This document shows, one piece after another, positions 1 through 13,789 of a DNA stretch of 64,000 bases. The notes below the pieces were generated by a model that worked only from the letters and a program-made list of their open reading frames with translations, ran no database searches and had not been told where the DNA came from. Made by a program: the position numbers and the translations under genes. Within the stretch, counting starts at the first letter, position 1. Each line of letters starts with the position of its first letter. Source of the DNA: Theocolax elegans (Eukaryota; Arthropoda; Insecta; Hymenoptera; Cerocephalidae); contig CM047428.1 of the NCBI GenBank assembly GCA_026168455.1, positions 86,694,594-86,758,593 of the forward strand, in the 5' to 3' direction.

Positions 1-1680
1 TTCCTCCTGCGAACGTAAATTCAAATCCTCTTCAGCTAAATTATTACTCAAATTTTTCGTATCAAGTTGAATATGTACATTTCACCATCTACACATGTAT
101 ACGACTCGTGTCCAATGTGTCCAATGGGTGCAGCGTGTGTGTGTGTGTGCGTGTGTATTTTCGTTTGCTTTCGAACGGTCCTTTTACCGCATTAACGTGG
201 ATGAACTTGATTGAATCTGTTTTGGAAAAGTTCCTAATAGCGCTATGAAATTGTAAAAACACTCGCCATTTTAATATGAATACTTCCATACAGGGCGAAC
301 AAAAAAAGTGAAATCCAATGGACGTAATGCACAATTATTTTTCTTTTAGTTTTATATGCCGGACGGTTTTACATAGGTAACGTCTCAGTCGCATTTCCCA
401 AAGAATAATATTTATCACGGGAATACTTTTTCTAACTTATGTCATAATTTTCTAACAAGTATTTCATCTATGAGAAATAATTAAAATCAGCAGAAAATGA
501 AACATTTTTTTAAATACATATGTACCTTGATTAATGTATCGATTGTAAGATGTACGATCCCACAACAGGTTTGTTACTATCGAACTATAGATAATGTTTT
601 TATGCTGTTACAAAGTTAATAATATTCACAAATTTCTGGAAACTTTGCATTTATATATGTAATTTGTTACTGACGAATAACCTGCATCATGGATTTGTTC
701 TAAAGACATTTTAAAATGATGTTCGGTTTTTTAATTTCTAACTAAATTTTTAATTTTACTCTTCACGACAAAGTGCAAAAATAAATGGAATACGTTGACG
801 TTACGTTCCTATTCCATTGAAGGATCCACTAAAAACCATTTAATCGCAGGGCACTAACCAGCAAATTTTACTGCCCAATTCTAAGATTCCAATATATCCG
901 GGAATATATATAACTCGATATAGTGGACTTATTATTCAAGATTCAATAAACTGATTAGCCAAATTGTCATACGTTCTTCGTCATTGATTAAAAAGCTTTC
1001 GATAAAATTCCTGACTCGAGCGATGTGCAGCATACGCGCTGCTATATATAGGAATTCGGGGTCACAAAACACAGCACTGAGAAAAACGCAATGTAAATAC
1101 ATTTACATTTTAGCATTGGTCAACGTTCCTTCGATGTTGCGCAAACTTTTTCAGTGCCATCGTCGAGAAATGATCAATCAATCGCGACGGTAAAATCGAG
1201 ACATTCGAATAATTTCTTGGCTCTAGTCGATAAGGGCGACGAACCTAGTTATATATTTATTATAATTATCTTTTATATAATAGTGTATAACTTTTCAAGA
1301 CAGCAAGTTCAAACTGTTCTTGACCTGAAAATAATTGTATAAATATATAAAAGGAAAATACTGAAAATGAAAAAATATATTAGTTTTTTTTATATATTTC
1401 CATTCGCATCTTTTAATATAGGTATATATATTAGAGACTTGTATATGTATAACATAATATATAATTTACATTATTACATTAATTCCCAGAAGAAAGCTAA
1501 GAGTTTATATTTAAGACATTTTTGGACAAAAAAATAATAATTTAACCAAAAATGTATTAGGCATTCGTATTATAGACTGCGATGATATCCACTAAGATTC
1601 TACTACGAATATATTAGTAAAATGTACAGCTCTAATTAAAAATGTTAAAAATGTTAAAAGTCACTAAAATACTATACGGA
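1..1680. other. AT-rich noncoding DNA
   Basis: No open frame here has a credible start, splice sites or protein-like composition. There is a short GT-rich stretch near 136-157. A GCACTGAGAAAAAC motif near 1073-1086 belongs to the dispersed motif described under findings. Nothing else was recognised. Confidence 0.6.
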
Positions 1681-1733
1681 TAAGAAATAAGAAATAAGAA
1701 ATAAGAAATAAGAAATAAGAAATAAGAAATAAG
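1681..1733. repeat. Heptanucleotide microsatellite (TAAGAAA)n
   Basis: About seven consecutive copies of a 7-base unit read TAAGAAA. They decay into irregular AATAAGAA sequence up to about 1790. Confidence 0.9.
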
Positions 1734-2821
1734 AATAATAAGAAGTAATAAGAATAGTAAGAATAAGAACAAGAAAAAGAATAAAAATAATAAGTGCGGT
1801 TGACGACTCGTTAAAAATGAAAGGAGCGTTCATCAGCATTTATCATATGGATTCATAAAGCCGCGGATAGGGTATCGGTCTCTAGACTGCGGTATAAGAC
1901 GGGTTACGGTAACTCCAGGCGCTACTCCTTTTCATTCTCGCAGGACGTTATCCCGAAAACAAATGGACTTTTAAATTGGTCGACCAGAGTAGGAGTGGAT
2001 TTTCTAGAGGGCCACGGTATCTATGTATATAGTACTTGGCTTGTAAATGACTGGCAGTGTTAGACCGATAACACGGAGACGGCTAGACGAAACTCTTGAG
2101 CGGGTGTAACGCGACCTAAAACCGACCTAGATGAATTAAGGAGAGCCAAGTTTTGAATATCAGGTGACGAGGGGGAATGGTGTATCCCATACACTAGATT
2201 AAATTCGATCAATCTCACTAATTTTTATTACTCTCTCAATAGTTACACATCACTTTCACGTGTACATGGAAATTTAACGATTACAGAAAGTAAATACATT
2301 TTATATAATTATTTTATAATTTATATATAAGGTGCAACTTCGACTAAACTTTCTATAGTTAACGCTAAGTCGTATGTTAACGATAATACGCCGTGACAGA
2401 CTAACCGTTATTTTACTTATGTGATATCACAAATAAATTATCGACTTAAGGCAATAATAATATGTATACACAAAATACGATCTACCATATGACGATGCGT
2501 CCTTACCGATAATTTGACCTTTTACGTAAATTTACGTCTATGCACAGGTAAATACATTCCATATATGCTAAATCCGATTTTTATCCGGGCATCTAAAATG
2601 AAATAACGAGATTAAAGTAACTACGAACTCGGTCTGCAGTTATAACCATCAAAAGGCTAAATGGATTTCAAGATGTGTCTATGTACATGTACACACACGC
2701 ACACACACACATGTATATAAATAAAATTACTCGATTTACCCGACAAATACCGTGGCGGTGCGCGTAATAAATAAAATAACTGTAAATCCGCAACAAAATA
2801 AATTGTACTATGAATATATAC

Positions 2822-2822
<1 letters not shown>

Positions 2823-2853
<31 letters not shown>
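2823..2853. repeat. (TG)n microsatellite
   Basis: An uninterrupted TG dinucleotide run in AT-rich noncoding DNA. A shorter AC-rich run lies about 110 bases upstream. Confidence 0.95.
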
Positions 2854-2855
<2 letters not shown>

Positions 2856-3188
2856 TAGGAATAATAAATATATTTAATTTCATAAACTTTCGGGGTGGAT
2901 TGCTATAGGTGCATGAAGGTACCCATTTATCTGACGCAGTCATATACCCTACTTGGTGACTCGGAAGGACAGACTGTATGTATGCAGTTAGGAAAAGAGA
3001 GATAGGGAGTAAAAAAGAGGGAGAGAAAGAGAGAGGAAAAGGTGGACGGACGGACGCATTCAAGGGACTCTTTGTCCTGCTGTAATTACGTTTCACGCGC
3101 TAGCCTTAATGCTTGACAATTACTCTATGGCTGTCGTTAATTTCTGCTGGGAATAAAAGGGACCGAGGCTGATACTACCCAAACGAGA

Positions 3189-3191
<3 letters not shown>

Positions 3192-3232
<41 letters not shown>

Positions 3233-3288
3233 TCCGAGGCCTTTGCAATTTTGCGATGCCTTTCTCTTCTCGTTGTAAACGAGATTTA

Positions 3289-3323
<35 letters not shown>
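3192..3323. repeat. Paired (TC)n tracts
   Basis: Two TC runs, about 3192-3225 and 3291-3323, are separated by roughly 65 bases of unique sequence. The reverse strand is GA. Arg-Glu and Ser-Leu translations here are artefacts of the repeat. Confidence 0.9.
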
Positions 3324-3325
<2 letters not shown>

Positions 3326-3529
3326 ACGAAATCATCGTTTTATGCGTGCACTTTCCATTAACTTCGTCATGACGCTTCTTTCTTGCTTTTTTTTCAAGGT
3401 ACTGAGAGAAAGAGAAGTTAACGTTTTGCGAACCACAATTTTCGAAACAGGCGGACGAATTTCCAAAGTTTTCGCTATATATATTGTTATTACTCGGTCA
3501 CGTGAAAACTTTTCCAATTATTTTACTTG

Positions 3530-5746
3530 ACCGTTTTAACTCTGCAGCTTGACTATTTTCTATATATGTGTGCGTGTATGTGTATAACTGTGTGCGTGTG
3601 TGTATTTACCCCAGATGAAATTATTCTTGAGTTTTATATTGTACAGCAATTCGAAATTTATTATTGTACCCATTATTCAACAAAACTGTAACTTTTCTTT
3701 CGTCCTCTCTTTGATTTTACGTAACTGTTTAACTATACGCGTGCGGCGAACCCTCGGTTGACAAAAGACATTACGCGGTGAAATTGTGTAATATGAAATC
3801 GATTATCGTTTCAAAATGATTGCGAGCACCAAGCGAAAAAACTAAGACGTCGTCCTACCTGGAATGCGTACAAATCGTTAAAAAATTGGAATCCTTACGC
3901 TTAGTATGATATATCGATGTGATTTTTGGGTATACACGTTCGTCAGCCTGTTCGAAAAATAAGTTAACCGAACAATATTATGTCACGGTAACGATATTAA
4001 AAAATAATAACATTTTGTAAAAAAGTAACACAAACTATTATTGCTATGGATAGCATAGTTCTTTTTGTCCATCGTTTAATCTATCAATTCACTTGGTCAA
4101 TAACACTTGACAGCTATGACATTTTCATTAATGGTGCTGATAAGATATAGCTTAATTTGAGTCTTAAAATTCATATTCATTCTCGTCAAACACGAAAACT
4201 AGTTTAAACATCTTTAAATAAGTAAAGAGCACACTTTAAACTATCTAAAATTTATATTTTTTATCCCGACTTACCAAAAGGTTCTTGATTTACAATTTAC
4301 CTACTCTTAATCCACGATAAATTAACATTTGACATATTTCACTATGATCAGTTTAGTCCATTCGTTTTGGGTAAATAAATAACTTTAACGACAATCAATA
4401 AAATACTCGTCTAATAACTTTTTAACGTGCAAATTATAAGAATGCAATGTTAAAGCGAATCTTAGATAATCGCAATAATCCGTTAGAACCGTATCTATCA
4501 TAAAATAAAAAGTACAATCTGTTTATATATCGAGTAGGCATAAGTCAATTAGTCGGTTTCCACCGGTGAGAAATCTCTACGTAATAAGTCGTGGTCGCTC
4601 ACTTCCTGAACCGCGATATCGAAGTTACCGATCGGAAAATTGATTACGCGATCACTTTCGCGCGAAACACTTTTGTACGGTACAACTGTACACACCGACA
4701 CAGAGAGATAGTTTGAATATTAACGTGTGGAAATGTTCACGTATGGGTGGACGAGGAGTCATCGGTGTGCGAGCGCGACTAGCGAGGTATACACATACCG
4801 ATGTAATATTACCTCCAGGTGAATTCACTTACGTCACTAATTTAACGTCCGACTTCCCTATTTTCACTTGTATATAGACAACTAATCGGCATCGTTTCTT
4901 ACGATCATCGAGAACTACTCTTTTCTTTATTTTTACGAACCGGAGAGATGAACTTGTCGTTCGTTTTTCAGTTAATACACGCGCTCGAAAAATATTTGGT
5001 CAAATTAATTAAATGTTTTATCGAATTGTCCTAAAAAAACTATGGGTAAAAAAAACTGTCCATAGTAGAAATCGTAATTCCATTTAATGAGTAGTAAGCA
5101 GATTTTTTCATAGAATGACAGATGAATGAGAAACAAATATTTCAAAACAATTATTAATTGGCGTTAAAATTAAATTTTCATATTTCAAACTGGTTCTCAG
5201 CTTGTAAAATTGATAAGATGAAATTTGAATCTAATTACGACCTAAAAAGTGTACTAAAAAAATTAAGTAAATTTAAATAATTACTTTATTGAATAGTCGT
5301 ACGGAAATATTAGTCTGTAACTAAGAAGTATTTAATGAAAAATGACAAAATATTACTTAAAATAAAGATACCGTATTTGACAGCTACAGATATTTCTTAT
5401 TTCCAACAAATAATTCTTTACGAAATATTTATCTGAATCCACCATTCATCAAACATATTTTTCAGTGAGCTATTAAAAATAGTTAAGTGCAAAATACAAT
5501 AAAATCGGTTTTGTATACCTTTATAAATACTCTAAATATGACACAAATCACAATTGACAATTTTGAATTAAAAAATTTACTGATTTTTCAGGCTAAATCA
5601 AGATATATAAAAATTTGTTTGTTTTAAATCCAATCTACTCGATCTCAGCTTTCTTTTGAATTTCGGTTTGAATTATATTTACTTGTTTTTTAGCTACAAA
5701 CCATCAAAGTCAAGAGTTTTTTTGATGAAATGTTTCGTTATTTACT
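3530..5746. other. AT-rich noncoding DNA
   Basis: There are GT-rich runs near 3567-3606 and a moderately CpG-rich patch at about 4555-4800. Nothing with exon-like character was found. Confidence 0.5.
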
Positions 5747-5769
5747 TATATATATATATATATATATAT
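5747..5769. repeat. (TA)n microsatellite
   Basis: A TA run lying immediately before the first copy of the dispersed repeat at 5770. Microsatellites often sit at the edges of old mobile elements. Confidence 0.85.
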
Positions 5770-6200
5770 GGGGTATTCCACGTGAAGTGGTCCGATCAAA
5801 ATTTTAAAATGCCCCAAATTTTGGGTACACATTGCAAATGTTTTTCAGAATACAAAAAAAAATTTTTAGGTACTGGAATTTATTAGTTCAAAAGTTATTC
5901 TAACCTCAAAAAGTGAACTTTTTCCAGTTTTTTTCAACACCAGCTGGGTTCATCGCTATTTAACTCAAATCTATCAACTTTTACTATAGTACATTATATG
6001 TAAAATTCGTTGCTAATTATGTCTAGAATTTATCCTTCTGGGTTAGAATTTCTAATTTCAAGGTAAATGTTAGATAAACTACATGTCAATATTCAACTTG
6101 AAAAAAATCTAACTTTGCCACAATTGATTTTTTTATCCAAAAGTCCAAAAGAAAGCTTGGAGCAATACCTTTCAAATGGTATCGTAAAAAAGAGCGTTGA
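5770..6200 (+). repeat. Diverged dispersed repeat, copy 1
   Basis: The segment has no coding capacity. Its later part (about 6000-6190) aligns by eye, in the same orientation, with 11150-11345. The clearest shared portion reads CAATTGATTTTTTTATCCAA, then an AAGTC-AAA segment, then a TTTCAAATGGT-like end. This points to an old interspersed repeat of unknown class. The outer limits are uncertain. Confidence 0.45.
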
Positions 6201-8700
6201 GTCTAAAACTTTGGCTTTCTTCATATTTTTATACTAGAAAACATATCTTAGAATTTGGTAAGGATCCGTTTCCCGAAGTTGGGATACTCTCCTCAAGAGT
6301 TGCAAACAATGACTTTTTAGGACTATACAATAAAATATCTGAATTTACTAACATTTTTTTATTTAATTTATACTTGGTAGTGTGTGTATCGTGCACATCC
6401 ATCCTCTTTTCGAATTGGAAGTTTATCGGCTGTAAATTCAGTTTCGCACGAGTTCTTGAAAAGACAAGGGTAACGGTGGACCTTCGATTACCGTTACCGC
6501 AAATTACCCCAGTGAAATTAGCCTTTGCGCATTTTAAATCAATTGTATACGTATACTTATACATATTTACAAACCTACCAAAAATCCTTGTATTTAATTT
6601 ACAGTGCAGCTTCTCAAATGGTACGGTTTAATGCATAACATTCTTAACATATCCACGAGACACCAAGTAATGAGACTTAAAAAGACGTCTGTATAAAAAT
6701 GTTTGTTATAATTGTGTAAAAAACTAATACTTGATACTAATTTAAAGCTATTTGTATTGGTAATAAAAATGATAAATTGCCATGCTCGAAAAATTATTTA
6801 TGAATTATGACATTTTGATATATCAATTTTAAAATTGAATAAAATAAATGAAAATAATGATTTTTGTACGAATAATTAGTTGATACGTTAGTTAAAAAGA
6901 AATAACCTTTTTATAGCCAAATATCAGCTGATTCGTTTTCTTAAAATTATTTAATTTCGTTGCAATTAGTTGATAATCACCTAAAAATCGTCACGTTTTC
7001 TAACAGTCGTAGGAGAGTTACTTACAGAAAATTTATCAAAAAATGCTGAACTTTTTATAAACCTCGATTAAAAAAGTTTATCTATCTCTCATTCATTCAT
7101 TTCGATTAAAATGACATTTTATGTAAAACTAACTGGTGTTAAGTATATACATATATAATATTGTCAGGAGAGTTAAACAAACGTAACATCAATTTCGTTT
7201 AAATAAAACAAGAAAATGACACGAATTCACGATCGCCCAACTTACACAATACCATTGACAATTATCAAACTAATTATTATACATTAATTTTCAGTGAAAC
7301 TCTCGTTCTCCTGAGATATAATAACCACCGAATTACCATCGCGTTAAAAGGACGTTACAAGAAAGTTACAATCACTCAGTTTGTTTTGAGCATTGCGACG
7401 AACACTGATAATTTTAAACGCAATCAGTCATGCCTCTGTCTTTTTTAACTCGAAAATACGTTTATTAGTGTACACTTACACAAAAACGCACACGCACAGA
7501 CACACACACACACACACGCATATGAGAGGCTGACACGAGTAGCCTTCACGTAACATTTTTACGCAATGTACAATATACCGCTCGTCGATAATTAAATTGT
7601 ATAATATCAAGAGCATAATTCTTGGAAAAATTAATAATTTTTTCCGTTATTTGTATTGTAACACACGGATCGTTAATTCATCCTCTTTCTTAGTTTTGCT
7701 CGTTTTTTTCCAACATTAATCGAAACGCGTATCCTTCGTTTACGATTTCGATATCACCTCTATGATAAACTCCAAATGTGCCATCAATATTCTTTTCGGA
7801 TGATTAATATCCCACGTAAAAGAAAATTTAGATATTTTGAAGATATTAAGCATGAGTTAAATATATAGCACTTTTTATTTTTAAGATGATGTTGCACTAA
7901 TTAAGTCGAGAGGTTAACCGATTAAAAAACTATTCTATAGTTTAAATATAATGGTAAATTATTGATATATACTTTTAAAAATATTGTTCAAAGGAATTAA
8001 AATTTGCTTACAGCCCTACATTCATCGATTAAATCTATCTTTCTATGCAGCAATATTTTTGAATGAAATATGCGTAGTGGAAACTTATCCATCTTTTATG
8101 ATTTGAGGTTAACAATTTTGACTTTATAAAATATATTTAGTCATTTCCTACCAATTTTTAGATAATTGAGTTGAACTTTATCAGTAATATTTACACTGAG
8201 CTGTTTTAGTTATTTTTTAAAATTTAGCAAAATTTTACATTTAATTACCGATTTACATATATCGTACTTTAGTAAATTTGAGCAAATACATTTTTAAATT
8301 ATACTTTAAACATTAATAAATGTACCATTTAATAATTTTGACGTATGGTATATTATCTGATTAGATCTGTAAAAAGTTTAAATTTACTATAAAAAGGTTA
8401 AGTCGGTTATTAATCGGTATTAAATATAGTTGTGTAAAAAGTATAACATACTATACTTAAATGCATCCAAATATTTTAACGGAATTTCAAACGATTTTTA
8501 ATAGAAAGTGTGTTATGATATTTTGACTAGAAAATTGAGATTTTTAAGGCACATCTCTATAATTTACATTTTAAAAATATTTAAACTCTTTTAACGCTAA
8601 AGAAAAATAAAATTAGCGTATAAATCTAGTGAAATACGAAAAAAGTAAAGAGGGATAAAATGAAAGAAAAGAGGATGAGCTAATAGGACGGTGTACATAA
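6201..8700. other. AT-rich noncoding DNA
   Basis: Overlapping open frames on both strands at 6200-6630 resemble no family I know and lack splice sites, so they are not called. A (CA)n run lies at 7501-7517. The rest is AT-rich with nothing recognised. Confidence 0.5.
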
Positions 8701-8708
8701 CGATTGGA

Positions 8709-8723
8709 AACCTGTAACAGGTT
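8709..8723. promoter_or_regulatory. Perfect 7-bp palindrome upstream of the PPxY gene
   Basis: AACCTGT-A-ACAGGTT is a perfect inverted repeat about 280 bases upstream of the proposed start codon. It lies in the CpG-rich island that contains proposed exon 1. The half site resembles E2-box and grainyhead-type sites. Which factor binds, if any, is inference. Confidence 0.3.
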
Positions 8724-8999
8724 ACAAAGTCGTGGGCGCTTCCTACTCCTCCGCCTCCCACTCCGCAAAATACACAACGTATATACGTATGTGTTTACTT
8801 TACCGTCTATGCGAAGAACAACGCTTACTCTCCCTCCTCGCCCCCGCCCCCGTCCCTGCCCCCCACACTCCTTAACTCGGTGTCTCTGCCTCTCTGTTCC
8901 TCGCAACGATCGAAAAGAGAGGTGTCCGAGTTAGCTTACCGCAGAGTTACCGATCGCGTATACGCGACTCCAGTCGCCAGTCGTGCGTGGAATCGACAC

Positions 9000-9021
9000 A
9001 TGTCGGACGGCGGTCAAGGAG
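9000..9021 (+). CDS. PPxY membrane protein, exon 1 (proposed)
   Basis: This is the proposed first coding exon of the gene continued at 13790-14173 and 15000-15100. It starts with ATG and encodes MSDGGQG plus one base. It ends in GGAG followed by the splice donor GTATAC, and lies at the right edge of a CpG-rich island. About 190 bases upstream contain no other ATG, as expected for a 5' leader. The single leftover base is exactly what the next exon needs, since that exon supplies two bases to complete a glycine codon. No initiator or TATA box is convincing, and the ATG has C at -3, so the start context is not strong. A different upstream exon remains possible. Confidence 0.5.
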
Positions 9022-12000
9022 GTATACACACCTATACTCATTTTCGGCTTTCGTTTGTTACTTCATTTTATTTTCAATTTTTTTTTCTTTTTTACCAGTG
9101 ACGCTCGTTTTATATCTCTATTTTGTTTATCATACGTTGTGCTGGTGAGTGTGCAAGATCGTCGACGATATACATACATAGGTTTGACCGAAGTGTTCAC
9201 AGTGAATTAAAATAATTAATAAAAATTGCACGATTTTTGTTCGACTCGTATTTCGTTTTGCGTTTTGGGTTGCGAAATACGTTTCGTTAACGTACATATA
9301 CATATAGGTAAGTTTAGTTTTCGCGGACACTTTGTTCTTTCTTGCTGCGCCGACGCAAATATTTGATCCCGAAAGGAGGTAACGTCGAATGAGCGATTAT
9401 TTATTTTTTGTTCCAAATGTCGTGCGATCAAAAGTATTACCCTGTCATCGATATAAAACTTGCCGATTTTTAAAACTATATACGATCAAATATTTAATAG
9501 AACACAGAGAACCAATTTAAACGTTTAATCAATTTTCATTAATTCGATAATATTCGACGGGTATACTTTATTCATGTTTTATTCAATAATTTAACTAATT
9601 AATTTTTCTTTTATCAAATTTCGTTCACATATAGCCATGTTGATATATACCGCAACATATACCAAATACATCAGTATTCAAGTTTTGATAATTTTGACAA
9701 TGTAAATAATAATAATAATTAAAATATAATTAATAATTAGGGAGATAAAAATCATTAGAAGGAGCTTCTTATAAAGAAAAACAGATCAAGCGAAAAATTC
9801 ATATTGTATTATTTTGAAATATTATGTTTATAATTAATTTTTTTGTATCAACAGGTCTGATCAGAAATTATAGGTATATTGCGGTATCCCCGCGAGTATC
9901 GCCACGATTTAGAATTCGGGCTATACATAAACCCTTAAAATTTTCCGGACTACATAAAAATATATTTATATAAAATCCATTTAATAACCGAGTGTATAAT
10001 TCAAGAGAATATACAAAAAAAGGAAATATATATCTAATTAACATATTAATTTATATTTAATAACAGTTGGTATAGTTCAGTGAAAATTAATTATTTTAAT
10101 GTATGCGCGTGTTATGGAAAAAGTGGTTTAACGAGTTAAGCATCTTTTTATCGAAATAAACGTGCGCGTGCGCATGTACACACGTATAAATATGCTTAAA
10201 ATCGAATAGTAGTTTAATTCATTTTTACTGTTCCGAGATGTTTCAGTCTGATGTGTTTCCCTCGGCTAGACACAACAAGTATAGATGCAATGTTGATATT
10301 TTTTAATCGTCGTGTAGAAAATAATAAATCGAGCATCTACTGAGATATAGCGTTACTAATTGTAGTCGCATTTATCAAAGATATACATAAACGAGCTGTC
10401 GTAGACTGCATCTACAAATCGAAGAATAAGTCCAAGAAAAATTAGCAACGTTATCTATGTGTTTACGATGCGCTGTTATTCAACGTATAATCTTGTACAG
10501 TTAATGTAACATTTGATAAAATTTACTTGGTGCATCGTTTTATAACGCACACTCAAAATCGTGGTAGATTAAATAATGGTTAAAATATTTTGTTGTAACG
10601 TAAGGACCCGAAGAGATATTGGGGTATAGATGAGGAATATGGTAACATATATATTTAGATAATTTATTAAATAAAGCAAATTTTTATTTTAAGCGAAATT
10701 CTTCATAAATATGCCCTAAAAAGCAGTAGTTGCTTGCTCTAATGTGATTATTTTTTATAATTAGGCAGGTTTATCTATAATCAATCAGAAAATCTATATA
10801 ATACTCAGAAAAGTCAATATTCTAAAATCAAGGAAATTTCTTGAATTTTCTTTGTGTTGCAAATATCAATATGTATAAGTAATATTAGTTATAAATTATA
10901 CATATATATATTTGCTACAAAATCGTGATAATCGAAACATTAGAGCATACATAAACATTTAGTAATTTTTAATATGCTATTTTTTTCTCAATATATACAA
11001 TGCTTATAAAAGATATTGTTTGATTAATAATAGATAGGAACAAACACAATAACAATTTTATTTTTTATCGAAAGCCGATAACAGAGATTATATATATTTA
11101 TAAGTAATGAGTTTTTTCACATCACTGATCAGACAAATATTAATGTAAATTTGAATGTAAATTTTGTCTAAAATCTATCCATCTATCAGTTCGTAATCTT
11201 AATCTTAAGTATAGCATTTGTAGAATACATAATAATGTAGATATTTAAAATAAATCGACTTCGCCAGAATTGATTTGTCATCTGAAAGTCGAAAAATTCT
11301 TACACCAAGAGCTTTTCAATGGTTGCAAAATTATAATTGGCCTGGATGTTTGTAACAATTATTAAAGTTTAAAGAATCATAAAAATTAAAGAAAACGGAA
11401 ATAGGACAAAGTAACATTTTTTAATTAGATAAATATAGATTTTAGATGAAAATTGCAATCAATGTTACGTACACTGTGCTTTAGTTGATATTGGTAAATT
11501 ATGTGTTTATTTTATTGTGTCTTTTTAAAATTTAATTATAAAGTTACATCTCATTGTTTTGGCATTGGGTTACCGTTGAAACAAATTATGTTCAGCACCT
11601 AACCCATTTTTGTTCGTACTCTGGAAAATATGTCCACCGTCTACCTAAAATATCGCACATTTAAAATTTTTGATCGAATCAGTTGACGCGAAATGACCCA
11701 TGTACACATAGTTACGTTGCTCGGTGAAAGTTCTATACGAGTTATCATGCTAAAAATACGCGCAAAAGTGTTGTATTAAAAATCCATTGAAAATAAGAAG
11801 AATGAAAGAAACACAAGTTTACGATCGAAAAAGAGGTTGATGTGTACGGATTACGTCTGCGTTACGTAATTTTCTGACCATAGCATAACGTGAAAGGTGC
11901 GTAGGTATCGCAAGACAAAACGAAATGAAGAAAATAAAGGACAAACAGCCGTGAAATGCTCGCGTGCGTATACAATACAAAAGAAAAAAGATATGCGTTT

Positions 12001-13789
12001 ATTAATTATCATCTAATTATTTATCATTATGATTATAATTCGAATAATCCTCGGTATCTGAGAAAGAAAAGTACAGAAAATGTATTGGGTACTTTATAAC
12101 GTCGGGAAACGTGATTTTAATTAAAGCACCTGTCCGTAACAAAAAGATCCAGCCTAACTCGCTCAACCACTTTTTCCGTTGTAATACATACATCAATTAC
12201 AATAATTAATTTTTTGTTCCATCCTCGAGGAAAAAATAAAAAAATCCAATTTGAAGTTTGAAAAAGGAAACATAGCGTTAGATTGATCGCTTTGACGTTT
12301 TAACATTTATATTTTTTGGAGAAATATCGTGTTTTGTACGCGTGCATTAAAAATATTAAAGAAATAAGTAATGACGAGTAAACAAGACAGTTGCGTTATT
12401 TGAATCCTTTGAATATTCGCGGACTAATTTAAATACGAGGGCGCGGATTCGAATAATTAAGTTACTTCAATCACTAGAATATCCAAAGCGTCCAGCTATA
12501 TATGTTATACCATAAATATTCGCGTATATTTGAATATCCGATATTTACAAAGATTGCCACGAGTTTTTCGGACGATAAAAAATAAATGCAATAATTGTAT
12601 ATAGAAATTTGGAATAACTATTTTACGATGTTTAACCATCAAAATTATTACTTTTCTCTTCTCCATCGCATCCTGTATACAGGGTATATTGATTAAAATT
12701 TAAAGCAAATAATTTTTACTGTCACTTTGTCCTTTAATGCAATGTTACTCATTCTCTGTACATTAACGTGCTAGTAGCTCGTTTGCATTAATAGTATTCA
12801 ATTGTGATGCATTTTAAATTAATGCTTAAAAATGCTCAAATGGTAAATTACTATACAAAAAATTCTTTTACGTACAATTTTTTAATTCGACTGACAAGAA
12901 TTGTCGTGTGTAAGGACATAACAAAAATGTTGTATAATTATAAATAAAATAAACGTTTTATAAAATTATCGATTAAGTGCTGATGCAATGAGGAAAATTA
13001 GTGTTAAAATAGTAAAAATAGTAATTTAAAATTAGTATATCGTTTAATAATGAAGATAGTGACAGTTAAAATAAAAAGCAGTACGCTGCATAGTAAATAA
13101 AGCAAAAATTGTTTCACTTTTTAATTAAACATCGTTCTCCACGCAAAAGCATAAATTGAGAATACTAATTCTGCCTTAATATCTTCTTTTATTTTGTGTA
13201 CACTGAGAAAAATGATGATTTGTGGTTAATACACATTTCTGAAGGATAAGGACTAGTTTTTTATTTATAATAATGAAAGTTTAAAGAATATTCGACTTGA
13301 TCAGAATCCAATGCACATTCATTACCGGTTAACGATAATGAATTCTCCGTAATTATATTTTTTATATCAGTGGATACGGATGTAAGCGTATCGAAATAAT
13401 AAATTGCCCGACAACCATTAAGGGGACAAGTTTGAGTTAACATTGAGAAAAAGGAATTTATAATAAATAATTAGTTATAATAATTATTAATAAATAATAA
13501 TTAAAATAAAGTTTATAATAATGATTAATTTTTTAATTATTTTTAATATAAAAATTTCATAAAATATTTGTTATTTAAACCATTTGTTTGAACAATCAGA
13601 GAAATATTCAAAGTGACTGCATAATAAATTATTAGTTCCATATGATAAATTATCTTAATATGTCTTACATTTTAATTGGAAGTTGTCCCTTTAAAAGCAG
13701 AAAAAATATAAATATATTACTGATTACGGAGTGAATGGATTAAAGGAGAAAAATAAACGAACAAAAGTTTATATTCGAAGGAAACCCAG
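9022..13789 (+). other. Intron 1 of the PPxY gene (proposed)
   Basis: A 4.77-kb GT-AG intron, AT-rich throughout. It contains the second copy of the dispersed repeat (about 11140-11345) and a terminal-type motif GTACACTGAGAAAAATG at 13198. No conserved open frame was seen. The acceptor has a weak pyrimidine tract. A second AG at 13779-13780, nine bases upstream, keeps the same phase. Confidence 0.45.
11140..11345 (+). repeat. Diverged dispersed repeat, copy 2
   Basis: Similar by eye to 6000-6190 in the same orientation, notably the segment around AGAATTGATTTGTCATCTG followed by AAAGTCGAAAA and TTTTCAATGGTT. The copies are old, with many substitutions. The element type is unknown. Confidence 0.4.

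Noticed and set aside
1944..2063. Open 39-codon stretch after a strong acceptor-like sequence (TTTTCATTCTCGCAG)
   Set aside because: Could be a small terminal exon, but there is no partner exon, no recognisable protein and no conservation evidence. A single acceptor-like site is common by chance.
2668..3096. 142-codon minus-strand frame over GT and GA repeats
   Set aside because: Its length comes from stop-free microsatellites; the translation is low-complexity (His-Thr runs).
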